Below, one piece after another: positions 13,511 to 26,500 of a DNA stretch of 64,000 nucleotides. How positions within the stretch are numbered: position 1 is the stretch's first letter; each line of letters begins with the position of its first letter. The stretch is taken from contig NC_079496.1 in NCBI RefSeq assembly GCF_030052815.1, positions 65,957,652-66,021,651 of the forward strand, given 5' to 3'. A program made the translations under genes and the position numbers. This DNA comes from Hevea brasiliensis. Lineage: Eukaryota > Streptophyta > Magnoliopsida > Malpighiales > Euphorbiaceae. The notes under the pieces were generated by a model. The model ran no database searches and was not told where the DNA came from. It saw only the letters and a program-made list of their open reading frames with translations.

Positions 13511-16500
13511 TTCAAGGTGTAGGGGAAATTTTTGGTGAAAGGAATTATAGGTTTTAATGCTTCATTAGAAGTGTGATCAAGGTTTACAACTTGAAAATGG
13601 TGGAAGGTTTGCCGAGGAGTGGTTCCTCTAACTTGAATGGAGAGAAGAAGATGAACAAAATTTATTTTATTTGTTTTCTTTTTATTTCTTTATAAGTGGT
13701 TGTCTCATTTTAATTGGGTGGAGATTTTTAATTACATCATCCTTACAAATTGCTTGAGTCATAATTAGCTTGTTAATTTCATTTTATTTTTTTTTCTTTC
13801 TTCTCTCTTTTACTCATTTTTAAATAAATTTTCAATAATATTTGTTCATATTTTATGTCATAAACCTCACTTACTTAAATGGACAAGTTGGTCAAAAATC
13901 ATCTCTGAAGGTGAAATGGCCAAAATGGCCTTCGTTTTATTTAATGAGCTAAAATTGTTTGCATTGATTCACATAATTTTTCTTGTATTTTCTTGCCATT
14001 CTATTATCATATAAACCTCAATAATACTTCACTTGAGTCCCAAGAATTATTTCACGTGGTTTCACACAGTGTCTAGGATCGCTGGTCGCTACTAGCTTCT
14101 TCAAGGTGTAGGGGAAATTTTTGGTGAAAGGAATTATAGGCTTTAATGCTTAATTGGAAGGGTGATCAAGGTTTACAACTTGAAAATGGTGGAAGGTTTG
14201 CCAAAGAGTAGTTCCGCTAACTTGAATGGAGAGAAGAAGATGAACAAAATTTATTTTATTTGTTTTCTTTTATTTCTTTATAAGTGGGTGTCTCATTTTA
14301 ATTGGGTGGAGATTTTTAATTACATCATCCTTACATATTGCTTGTGTCATAATTAGCTTTTTAATTTCATTTTGTTTTGTTTTTCTTTCTTCTCTCTTTT
14401 ACTCATTTTTAAATACATTTTCATTATTATTTATTCATATTTTATGTCATAAACCTCACTTACTTAAATGGACAAGTTGTTCAAAAATCATCTCTGAAGG
14501 TGAAATGGCCAAAATGGCCTTCGTTTTATTTAATGAGCTAAAATAGTTTATATCGATTTACATTATTTTTCTCGTATTTTCTTGGGATTCTATTATCATC
14601 TAAACCTCAATAATACTTCACTTGAGTCCCAGTAATTATTTCACGTGGTTTCACACAGTGTCTAGGATCGCTTGGTCGCTACTAGCTTCTTGAGGTGTAG
14701 GGGAAATTTTTGGTGAAAGGAATTATAGGTTTCAATGCTTAATTGGAAGGGTGATCAAGGTTTCCAACTTGAAAATGGTGGAAGGTTTGCCAAAGAGTAG
14801 TTCCGCTAACTTGAATGGAGAGAAGAAGATGAACAAAATTTATTTTATTTGTTTTCTTTTTATTTCTTTATAAGTGGTTGTCTCATTTTAATTGGGTGGA
14901 GATTTTTAATTACATCATCCTTACAAATTGCTTGAGTCATAATTAGCTTTTTAATTTCATTTTATTTATTTTTCTTTCTTCTCTCTTTTACTCATTTTTA
15001 AATAAATTTTCATTAATATTTGTTCATATTTTATGTCATAAACCTCACTTACTTAAACGGACAAGCTAGTCAAAAATTATCTCTGAAGGTGAAATGGCCA
15101 AAATGACCTTCGTTTTTTTTAATGAGCTAAAATTGTTTGTATCGATTTACATAATTTTTCTTGTATTTTATTGGCATTCAATTATCATCTAAACCTCAAT
15201 AATACTTCACTTGAGTCTCGAATTATTTCACGGGGTTTCCCATGTGTCTAGGATCGCTTGGCTGCTACCAGCTTCTTCAAGGTGTAGGGGAAATTTTTGG
15301 TGAAAGGAATTATAGGTTTTAATGCTTCATTAGAAGTGTGATCAAGGTTTACAACTTGAAAATGGTGGAAGGTTTGCCGAGGAGTGGTTCCTCTAACTTG
15401 AATGGAGAGAAGAAGATGAACAAAATTTATTTTATTTGTTTTCTTTTTATTTCTTTATAAGTGGTTGTCTCATTTTAATTGGGTGGAGATTTTTAATTAC
15501 ATCATCCTTACAAATTGCTTGAGTCATAATTAGCTTGTTAATTTCATTTTATTTTTTTTTCTTTCTTCTCTCTTTTACTCATTTTTAAATAAATTTTCAT
15601 TAATATTTGTTCATATTTTATGTCATAAACCTCACTTACTTAAATGGACAAGTTGGTCAAAAATTATCTCTGAAGGTGAAATGGCCAAAATGGCCTTCGT
15701 TTTATTTAATGAGCTAAAATTGTTTGCATTGATTCACATAATTTTTCTTGTATTTTCTTGCCATTCTATTATCATCTAAACCTCAATAATACTTCACTTG
15801 AGTCCCAGTAATTATTTCACAGGGTTTCACACAGGTCTAGGATCGCTTGGCTGCTACTAGCTTCTTCAAGGTGTAGGGGAAATTTTTGGTGAAAGGAATT
15901 ATAGGCTTTAATGCTTAATTGGAAGGGTGATCATGGTTTACAACTTGAAAATGGTGGAAGGTTTGCCAAAGAGTAGTTCCGCTAACTTGAATGGAGAGAA
16001 GAAGATGAACAAAATTTATTTTATTTGTTTTCTTTTTATTTCTTTATAAGTGGTTGTCTCATTTTAATTGGTTGGAGATTTTTAATTACATCATCCTTAC
16101 AAATTGCTTGAGTCATAATTAGCTTTTTAATTTCATTTTATTTATTTTTCTTTCTTCTCTCTTTTACTCATTTTTAAATAAATTTTCATTAATATTTGTT
16201 CATATTTTATGTCATAAACCTCACTTACTTAAATGGACAAGCTGGTCAAAAATTATCTCTGAAGGTGAAATGGCCAAAATGACCTTCGTTTTTTTTAATG
16301 AGCTAAAATTGTTTGTATCGATTTACATAATTTTTCTTGTATTTTATTGGCATTCAATTATCATCGAAACCTCAATAATACTTCACTTGAGTCTCAGTAA
16401 TTATTTCACAGGGTTTCCCACAGGTCTAGGATCCCTTGGCTGCTACCAGCTTCTTCAAGGTGTAGGGGAAATTTTTGGTGAAAGGAATTATAGGTTTTAA

Positions 16501-19500
16501 TGCTTCATTAGAAGTGTGATCAAGGTTTACAACTTGAAAATGGTGGAAGGTTTGCCGAGGAGTGGTTCCTCTAACTTGAATGGAGAGAAGAAGATGAACA
16601 AAATTTATTTTATTTGTTTTCTTTTTATTTCTTTATAAGTGGTTGTCTCATTTTAATTGGGTGGAGATTTTTAATTACATCATCCTTACAAATTGCTTGA
16701 GTCATAATTAGCTTGTTAATTTCATTTTATTTTTTTTTCTTTCTTCTCTCTTTTACTCATTTTTAAATAAATTTTCAATAATATTTGTTCATATTTTATG
16801 TCATAAACCTCACTTACTTAAATGGACAAGTTGGTCAAAAATCATCTCTGAAGGTGAAATGGCCAAAATGGCCTTCGTTTTATTTAATGAGCTAAAATTG
16901 TTTGCATTGATTCACATAATTTTTCTTGTATTTTCTTGCCATTCTATTATCATATAAACCTCAATAATACTTCACTTGAGTCCCAGTAATTATTTCACAG
17001 GGTTTCACACAGGTCTAGGATCGCTTGGCTGCTACTAGCTTCTTCAAGGTGTAGGGGAAATTTTTGGTGAAAGGAATTATAGGCTTTAATGCTTAATTGG
17101 AAGGGTGATCAAGGTTTACAACTTGAAAATGGTGGAAGGTTTGCCAAAGAGTAGTTCCGCTAACTTGAATGGAGAGAAGAAGATGAACAAAATTTATTTT
17201 ATTTGTTTTCTTTTTATTTCTTTATAAGTGGTTGTCTCATTTTAATTGGGTGGAGATTTTTAATTACATCATCCTTACATATTGCTTGTGTCATAATTAG
17301 CTTTTTAATTTCATTTTGTTTTGTTTTTCTTTCTTCTCTCTTTTACTCATTTTTAAATACATTTTCATTATTATTTATTCATATTTTATGTCATAAACCT
17401 CACTTACTTAAATGGACAAGTTGTTCAAAAATCATCTCTGAAGGTGAAATGGCCAAAATGGCCTTCGTTTTATTTAATGAGCTAAAATAGTTTATATCGA
17501 TTTACATTATTTTTCTTGTATTTTCTTGGGATTCTATTATCATCTAAACCTCAATAATACTTCACTTGAGTCCCAGTAATTATTTCACAGGGTTTCACAC
17601 AGGTCTAGGATCGCTTGGCTGCTACTAGCTTCTTCAGGGTGTAGGGGAAATTTTTGGCGAAAGGAATTATAGGTTTCAATGCTTAATTGGAAGGGTGATC
17701 AAGGTTTCCAACTTGAAAATGGTGGAAGGTTTGCCAAAGAGTAGTTCCGCTAACTTGAATGGAGAGAAGAAGATGAACAAAATTTATTTTATTTGTTTTC
17801 TTTTTATTTCTTTATAAGTGGTTGTCTCATTTTAATTGGGTGGAGATTTTTAATTACATCATCCTTACAAATTGCTTGAGTCATAATTAGCTTTTTAATT
17901 TCATTTTATTTATTTTTCTTTCTTCTCTCTTTTACTCATTTTTAAATAAATTTTCATTAATATTTGTTCATATTTTATGTCATAAACCTCACTTACTTAA
18001 ATGGACAAGCTAGTCAAAAATTATCTCTGAAGGTGAAATGGCCAAAATGACCTTCGTTTTTTTTAATGAGCTAAAATTGTTTGTATCGATTTACATAATT
18101 TTTCTTGTATTTTATTGGCATTCAATTATCATCTAAACCTCAATAATACTTCACTTGAGTCTCATGAATTATTTCTGGGGTTTCCCATGTGTCTAGGATC
18201 GCTTGGCTGCTACCAGCTTCTTCAAGGTGTAGGGGAAATTTTTGGTGAAAGGAATTATAGGTTTTAATGCTTCATTAGAAGTGTGATCAAGGTTTACAAC
18301 TTGAAAATGGTGGAAGGTTTGCCGAGGAGTGGTTCCTCTAACTTGAATGGAGAGAAGAAGATGAACAAAATTTATTTTATTTGTTTTCTTTTATTTCTTT
18401 ATAAGTGGTTGTCTCATTTTAATTGGGTGGAGATTTTTAATTACATCATCCTTACAAATTGCTTGAGTCATAATTAGCTTGTTAATTTCATTTTATTTTT
18501 TTTTCTTCTCTCTTTTACTCATTTTTAAATAAATTTTCATTAATATTTGTTCATATTTTATGTCATAAACCTCACTTACTTAAATGGACAAGTTGGTCAA
18601 AAATCATCTCTGAAGGTGAAATGGCCAAAATGGCCTTCGTTTTATTTAATGAACTAAAATTGTTTGCATTGATTCACATAATTTTTCTTGTATTTTCTTG
18701 CCATTCTATTATCATCTAAACCTCAATAATACTTCACTTGAGTCCCAGTAATTATTTCACAGGGTTTCACACAGGTCTAGGATCGCTTCGCTACTAGCTT
18801 CTTCAAGGTGTAGGGAAATTTTTGGTGAAAGGAATTATAGGCTTTAATGCTTAATTGGAAGGGTGATCAAGGTTTACAACTTGAAAATGGTGGAAGGTTT
18901 GCCAAAGAGTAGTTCCGCTAACTTGAATGGAGAGAAGAAGATGAACAAAATTTGTTTTATTTGTTTTCCTTTTATTTCTTTATAAGTGGTTGTCTCATTT
19001 TAATTGGGTGGAGATTTTTAATTACATCATCCTTACAAATTGCTTGAGTCATAATTAGCTTTTTAATTTCATTTAATTTATTTTTCTTTCTTCTCTCTTT
19101 TACTCATTTTTAAATAAATTGTCATTAATATTTGTTCATATTTTATGTCATAAACCTCACTTACTTAAATGGACAAGTTAGTCAAAAATCATCTCTGAAG
19201 GTGAAATGGCCAAAATGGACTTCGTTTTATTTAATGAGCTAAAATTGTTTGTATTGATTTACAAAATTTTTCTTGTATTTTCTTGGCATTCTATTATCAT
19301 CTAAACCTCAACAATCTTTCACTTGAGTCCTAGTAATTATTTCACAGGGTTTCCCACAGGTCTAGGATCGTTTGGCTGCTACTAGCTTCTTCATGGTGTA
19401 GGGGATATTTTTGGTGAAGGGAATTATAGGTTTTAATGCTTAATTGGAAGGGTGAACAAGGTTTACAACTTGAAAATGGTGGAGGGTTAGCCAAAGTATG

Positions 19501-20562
19501 GTTCTACTAACTTGAATGGAGAGAAGAAGATGAACAAAATTTATTTTATTTGTTTTCTTTTTATTTCTTTATAAGTGGTTGTCTCATTTTAATTGGTTGA
19601 AGATTTTTAATTACATCATCCTTACATATTGCTTGTGTGATATTTAGCTTTTTAAATTCATTTTATTTATTTTTCTTTCTTCTCTCTTTTACTCATTTTT
19701 AAATAAATTTTCATTAATATTTGTTCATATTTTATGTCATAAACCTCACTTACTTAAATGGACAAGCTAGTCAAAAATTATCTCTGAAGGTGAAATGGCC
19801 AAAATGGCCTTCGTTTTATTTAATGAGCTAAAATAGTTTGTATCGATTTACATTATTTCTCTCGTATTTTCTTGGGATTCTATTATCATCTAAACCTCAA
19901 TAATACTTCACTTGAGTCCCAGTAATTATTTCACAGGGTTTCACACGGTCTAGGATCGCTTGGCTGCCACTAGCTTCTTCAGGGTGTAGGGGAAATTTTT
20001 GGTGAAAGGAATTATAGGTTTCAATGCTTAATTGGAAGGGTGATCAAGGTTTCCAACTTGAAAATGGTGGAAGGTTTGCCAAAGAGTAGTTCCGCTAACT
20101 TGAATGGAGAGAAGAAGATGAACAAAATTTATTTTATTTGTTTTCTTTTTATTTCTTTATAAGTGGTTGTCTCATTTTAATTGGGTGGAGATTTTTAATT
20201 ACATCATCCTTACAAATTGCTTGAGTCATAATTAGCTTTTTAATTTCATTTTATTTATTTTTCTTTCTTCTCTCTTTTACTCATTTTTAAATAAATTTTC
20301 ATTAATATTTGTTCATATTTTATGTCATAAACCTCACTTACTTAAATGGACAAGCTGGTCAAAAATTATCTCTGAAGGTGAAATGGCCAAAATGACTTTC
20401 GTTTTTTTTAATGAGCTAAAATTGTTTGTATCGATTTACATAATTTTTCTTGTATTTTATTGGCATTCAATTATCATCTAAACCTCAATAATACTTCACT
20501 TGAGTCTCAGTAATTATTTCACAGGGTTTCCCACAGGTCTAGGATCGCTTGCTACCGACTTC
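13511..20562 (+). repeat. Satellite array, 12-monomer derivative of the 15-mer HOR
   Basis: Twelve monomers start at 13511, 14100, 14690, 15276, 15865, 16454, 17043, 17633, 18221, 18802, 19390 and 19978. The order is G T C G M, G T C G N V*, C*. The first eleven repeat monomers 1-11 of the 15-mer. Two hybrids close the unit. The one at 19390 begins as V (GGGTGAACAAGG, TTTAAATTCATT) and ends as T (AAAATAGTTTG, CTCGTATTTTCTTGGGATTC). The one at 19978 begins as C and ends like the last V of the unit (CAAGCTGGTC, ATGACTTTCG). No gene is seen. Confidence 0.88.
19390..20562 (+). repeat. Pair of hybrid satellite monomers (V/T and C/V)
   Basis: Two adjacent monomers carry changes of type inside the unit. 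The first switches from V to T between about 19750 and 19820. The second switches from C to a V-like tail before about 20355. They bridge the NV end of one unit to the G start of the next complete 15-mer at 20563. I infer unequal exchange or gene conversion between misaligned HOR units. Confidence 0.65.
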
Positions 20563-23500
20563 TTCAAGGTGTAGGGGAAATTTTTGGTGAAAGGAATTAT
20601 AGGTTTTAATGCTTCATTAGAAGTGTGATCAAGGTTTACAACTTGAAAATGGTGGAAGGTTTGCCGAGGAGTGGTTCCTCTAACTTGAATGGAGAGAAGA
20701 AGATGAACAAAATTTATTTTATTTGTTTTCTTTTATTTCTTTATAAGTGGTTGTCTCATTTTAATTGGGTGGAGATTTTTAATTACATCATCCTTACAAA
20801 TTGCTTGAGTCATAATTAGCTTGTTAATTTCATTTTATTTTTTTTTCTTTCTTCTCTCTTTTACTCATTTTTAAATAAATTTTCAATAATATTTGTTCAT
20901 ATTTTATGTCATAAACCTCACTTACTTAAATGGACAAGTTGGTCAAAAATCATCTCTGAAGGTGAAATGGCCAAAATGGCCTTCGTTTTATTTAATGAGC
21001 TAAAATTGTTTGCATTGATTCACATAATTTTTCTTGTATTTTCTTGCCATTCTATTATCATATAAACCTCAATAATACTTCACTTGAGTCCCAGTAATTA
21101 TTTCACAGGGTTTCACACAGGTCTAGGATCGCTTTCGCTACTAGCTTCTTCAAGGTGTAGGGAAATTTTTGGTGAAAGGAATTATAGGCTTTAATGCTTA
21201 ATTGGAAGGGTGATCAAGGTTTACAACTTGAAAATGGTGGAAGGTTTGCCAAAGAGTAGTTCCGCTAACTTGAATGGAGAGAAGAAGATGAACAAAATTT
21301 ATTTTATTTGTTTTCTTTTTATTTCTTTATAAGTGGTTGTCTCATTTTAATTGGGTGGAGATTTTTAATTACATCATCCTTACATATTGCTTGTGTCATA
21401 ATTAGCTTTTTAATTTCATTTTGTTTTGTTTTTCTTTCTTCTCTCTTTTACTCATTTTTAAATACATTTTCATTATTATTTATTCATATTTTATGTCATA
21501 AACCTCACTTACTTAAATGGACAAGTTGTTCAAAAATCATCTCTGAAGGTGAAATGGCCAAAATGGCCTTCGTTTTATTTAATGAGCTAAAATAGTTTAT
21601 ATCGATTTACATTATTTTTCTCGTATTTTCTTGGGATTCTATTATCATCTAAACCTCAATAATACTTCACTTGAGTCCCAGTAATTATTTCACAGGGTTT
21701 CACACAGGTCTAGGATCGCTTGGCTGCTACTAGCTTCTTCAGGGTGTAGGGGAAATTTTTGGTGAAAGGAATTATAGGTTTCAATGCTTAATTGGAAGGG
21801 TGATCAAGGTTTCCAACTTGAAAATGGTGGAAGGTTTGCCAAAGAGTAGTTCCGCTAACTTGAATGGAGAGAAGAAGATGAACAAAATTTATTTTATTTG
21901 TTTTCTTTTTATTTCTTTATAAGTGGTTGTCTCATTTTAATTGGGTGGAGATTTTTAATTACATCATCCTTACAAATTGCTTGAGTCATAATTAGCTTTT
22001 TAATTTCATTTTATTTATTTTTCTTTCTTCTCTCTTTTACTCATTTTTAAATAAATTTTCATTAATATTTGTTCATATTTTATGTCATAAACCTCACTTA
22101 CTTAAACGGACAAGCTAGTCAAAAATTATCTCTGAAGGTGAAATGGCCAAAATGACCTTCGTTTTTTTTAATGAGCTAAAATTGTTTGTATCGATTTACA
22201 TAATTTTTCTTGTATTTTATTGGCATTCAATTATCATCTAAACCTCAATAATACTTCACTTGAGTCTCAGTAATTATTTCACAGGGTTTCCCACAGGTCT
22301 AGGATCGCTTGGCTGCTACCAGCTTCTTCAAGGTGTAGGGGAAATTTTTGGTGAAAGGAATTATAGGTTTTAATGCTTCATTAGAAGTGTGATCAAGGTT
22401 TACAACTTGAAAATGGTGGAAGGTTTGCCGAGGAGTGGTTCCTCTAACTTGAATGGAGAGAAGAAGATGAACAAAATTTATTTTATTTGTTTTCTTTTTA
22501 TTTCTTTATAAGTGGTTGTCTCATTTTAATTGGGTGGAGATTTTTAATTACATCATCCTTACAAATTGCTTGAGTCATAATTAGCTTGTTAATTTCATTT
22601 TATTTTTTTTTCTTTCTTCTCTCTTTTACTCATTTTTAAATAAATTTTCATTAATATTTGTTCATATTTTATGTCATAAACCTCACTTACTTAAATGGAC
22701 AAGTTGGTCAAAAATTATCTCTGAAGGTGAAATGGCCAAAATGGCCTTCGTTTTATTTAATGAGCTAAAATTGTTTGCATTGATTCACATAATTTTTCTT
22801 GTATTTTCTTGCCATTCTATTATCATCTAAACCTCAATAATACTTCACTTGAGTCCCAGTAATTATTTCACAGGGTTTCACACAGGTCTAGGATCGCTTG
22901 GCTGCTACTAGCTTCTTCAAGGTGTAGGGGAAATTTTTGGTGAAAGGAATTATAGGCTTTAATGCTTAATTGGAAGGGTGATCATGGTTTACAACTTGAA
23001 AATGGTGGAAGGTTTGCCAAAGAGTAGTTCCGCTAACTTGAATGGAGAGAAGAAGATGAACAAAATTTATTTTATTTGTTTTCTTTTTATTTCTTTATAA
23101 GTGGTTGTCTCATTTTAATTGGGTGGAGATTTTTAATTACATCATCCTTACAAATTGCTTGAGTCATAATTAGCTTTTTAATTTCATTTTATTTATTTTT
23201 CTTTCTTCTCTCTTTTACTCATTTTTAAATAAATTTTCATTAATATTTGTTCATATTTTATGTCATAAACCTCACTTACTTAAATGGACAAGCTGGTCAA
23301 AAATTATCTCTGAAGGTGAAATGGCCAAAATGACCTTCGTTTTTTTTAATGAGCTAAAATTGTTTGTATCGATTTACATAATTTTTCTTGTATTTTATTG
23401 GCATTCAATTATCATCGAAACCTCAATAATACTTCACTTGAGTCTCAGTAATTATTTCACAGGGTTTCCCACAGGTCTAGGATCCCTTGGCTGCTACTGA

Positions 23501-26500
23501 CTTCTTCAAGGTGTAGGGAAATTTTTGGTGAAAGGAATTATAGGTTTTAATGCTTCATTAGAAGTGTGATCAAGGTTTACAACTTGAAAATGGTGGAAGG
23601 TTTGCCGAGGAGTGGTTCCTCTAACTTGAATGGAGAGAAGAAGATGAACAAAATTTATTTTATTTGTTTTCTTTTTATTTCTTTATAAGTGGTTGTCTCA
23701 TTTTAATTGGGTGGAGATTTTTAATTACATCATCCTTACAAATTGCTTGAGTCATAATTAGCTTGTTAATTTCATTTTATTTTTTTTTCTTTCTTCTCTC
23801 TTTTACTCATTTTTAAATAAATTTTCAATAATATTTGTTCATATTTTATGTCATAAACCTCACTTACTTAAATGGACAAGTTGGTCAAAAATCATCTCTG
23901 AAGGTGAAATGGCCAAAATGGCCTTCGTTTTATTTAATGAGCTAAAATTGTTTGCATTGATTCACATAATTTTTCTTGTATTTTCTTGCCATTCTATTAT
24001 CATATAAACCTCAATAATACTTCACTTGAGTCCCAGTAATTATTTCACAGGGTTTCACACAGGTCTAGGATCGATTGGATGCTACTAGCTTATTAAAGGT
24101 CTAGGGGAAATTTTTGGTGAAAGGAATTATAGGCTTTAATGCTTAATTGGAAGGGTGATCAAGGTTTACAACTTGAAAATGGTGGAAGGTTTGCCAAAGA
24201 GTAGTTCCGCTAACTTGAATGGAGAGAAGAAGATGAACAAAATTTATTTTATTTGTTTTCTTTTTATTTCTTTATAAGTGGTTGTCTCATTTTAATTGGG
24301 TGGAGATTTTTAATTACATCATCCTTACATATTGCTTGTGTCATAATTAGCTTTTTAATTTCATTTTGTTTTGTTTTTCTTTCTTCTCTCTTTTACTCAT
24401 TTTTAAATACATTTTCATTATTATTTATTCATATTTTATGTCATAAACCTCACTTACTTAAATGGACAAGTTGTTCAAAAATCATCTCTGAAGGTGAAAT
24501 GGCCAAAATGGCCTTCGTTTTATTTAATGAGCTAAAATAGTTTATATCGATTTACATTATTTTTCTTGTATTTTCTTGGGATTCTATTATCATCTAAACC
24601 TCAATAATACTTCACTTGAGTCCCAGTAATTATTTCACAGGGTTTCACACAGGTCTAGGATCGCTTGGCTGCTACTAGCTTCTTCAGGGTGTAGGGGAAA
24701 TTTTTGGCGAAAGGAATTATAGGTTTCAATGCTTAATTGGAAGGGTGATCAAGGTTTCCAACTTGAAAATGGTGGAAGGTTTGCCAAAGAGTAGTTCCGC
24801 TAACTTGAATGGAGAGAAGAAGATGAACAAAATTTATTTTATTTGTTTTCTTTTTATTTCTTTATAAGTGGTTGTCTCATTTTAATTGGGTGGAGATTTT
24901 TAATTACATCATCCTTACAAATTGCTTGAGTCATAATTAGCTTTTTAATTTCATTTTATTTATTTTTCTTTCTTCTCTCTTTTACTCATTTTTAAATAAA
25001 TTTTCATTAATATTTGTTCATATTTTATGTCATAAACCTCACTTACTTAAATGGACAAGCTAGTCAAAAATTATCTCTGAAGGTGAAATGGCCAAAATGA
25101 CCTTCGTTTTTTTTAATGAGCTAAAATTGTTTGTATCGATTTACATAATTTTTCTTGTATTTTATTGGCATTCAATTATCATCTAAACCTCAATAATACT
25201 TCACTTGAGTCTCAGTAATTATTTTACAGGGTTTCCCACAGGTCTAGGATCGCTTGGCTGCTACCAGCTTCTTCAAGGTGTAGGGGAAATTTTTGGTGAA
25301 AGGAATTATAGGTTTTAATGCTTCATTAGAAGTGTGATCAAGGTTTACAACTTGAAAATGGTGGAAGGTTTGCCGAGGAGTGGTTCCTCTAACTTGAATG
25401 GAGAGAAGAAGATGAACAAAATTTATTTTATTTGTTTTCTTTTTATTTCTTTATAAGTGGTTGTCTCATTTTAATTGGGTGGAGATTTTTAATTACATCA
25501 TCCTTACAAATTGCTTGAGTCATAATTAGCTTGTTAATTTCATTTTATTTTTTTTTCTTTCTTCTCTCTTTTACTCATTTTTAAATAAATTTTCATTAAT
25601 ATTTGTTCATATTTTATGTCATAAACCTCACTTACTTAAATGGACAAGTTGGTCAAAAATCATCTCTGAAGGTGAAATGGCCAAAATGGCCTTCGTTTTA
25701 TTTAATGAACTAAAATTGTTTGCATTGATTCACATAATTTTTCTTGTATTTTCTTGCCATTCTATTATCATCTAAACCTCAATAATACTTCACTTGAGTC
25801 CCAGTAATTATTTCACAGGGTTTCACACAGGTCTAGGATCGCTTGGCTGCTACTAGCTTCTTCAAGGTGTAGGGGAAATTTTTGGTGAAAGGAATTATAG
25901 GCTTTAATGCTTAATTGGAAGGGTGATCAAGGTTTACAACTTGAAAATGGTGGAAGGTTTGCCAAAGAGTAGTTCCGCTAACTTGAATGGAGAGAAGAAG
26001 ATGAACAAAATTTATTTTATTTGTTTTCTTTTTATTTCTTTATAAGTGGTTGTCTCATTTTAATTGGGTGGAGATTTTTAATTACATCATCCTTACAAAT
26101 TGCTTGAGTCATAATTAGCTTTTTAATTTCATTTAATTTATTTTTCTTTCTTCTCTCTTTTACTCATTTTTAAATAAATTGTCATTAATATTTGTTCATA
26201 TTTTATGTCATAAACCTCACTTACTTAAATGGACAAGTTAGTCAAAAATCATCTCTGAAGGTGAAATGGCCAAAATGGACTTCGTTTTATTTAATGAGCT
26301 AAAATTGTTTGTATTGATTTACAAAATTTTTCTTGTATTTTCTTGGCATTCTATTATCATCTAAACCTCAACAATCTTTCACTTGAGTCCTAGTAATTAT
26401 TTCACAGGGTTTCCCACAGGTCTAGGATCGTTTGGCTGCTACTAGCTTCTTCATGGTGTAGGGGATATTTTTGGTGAAGGGAATTATAGGTTTTAATGCT

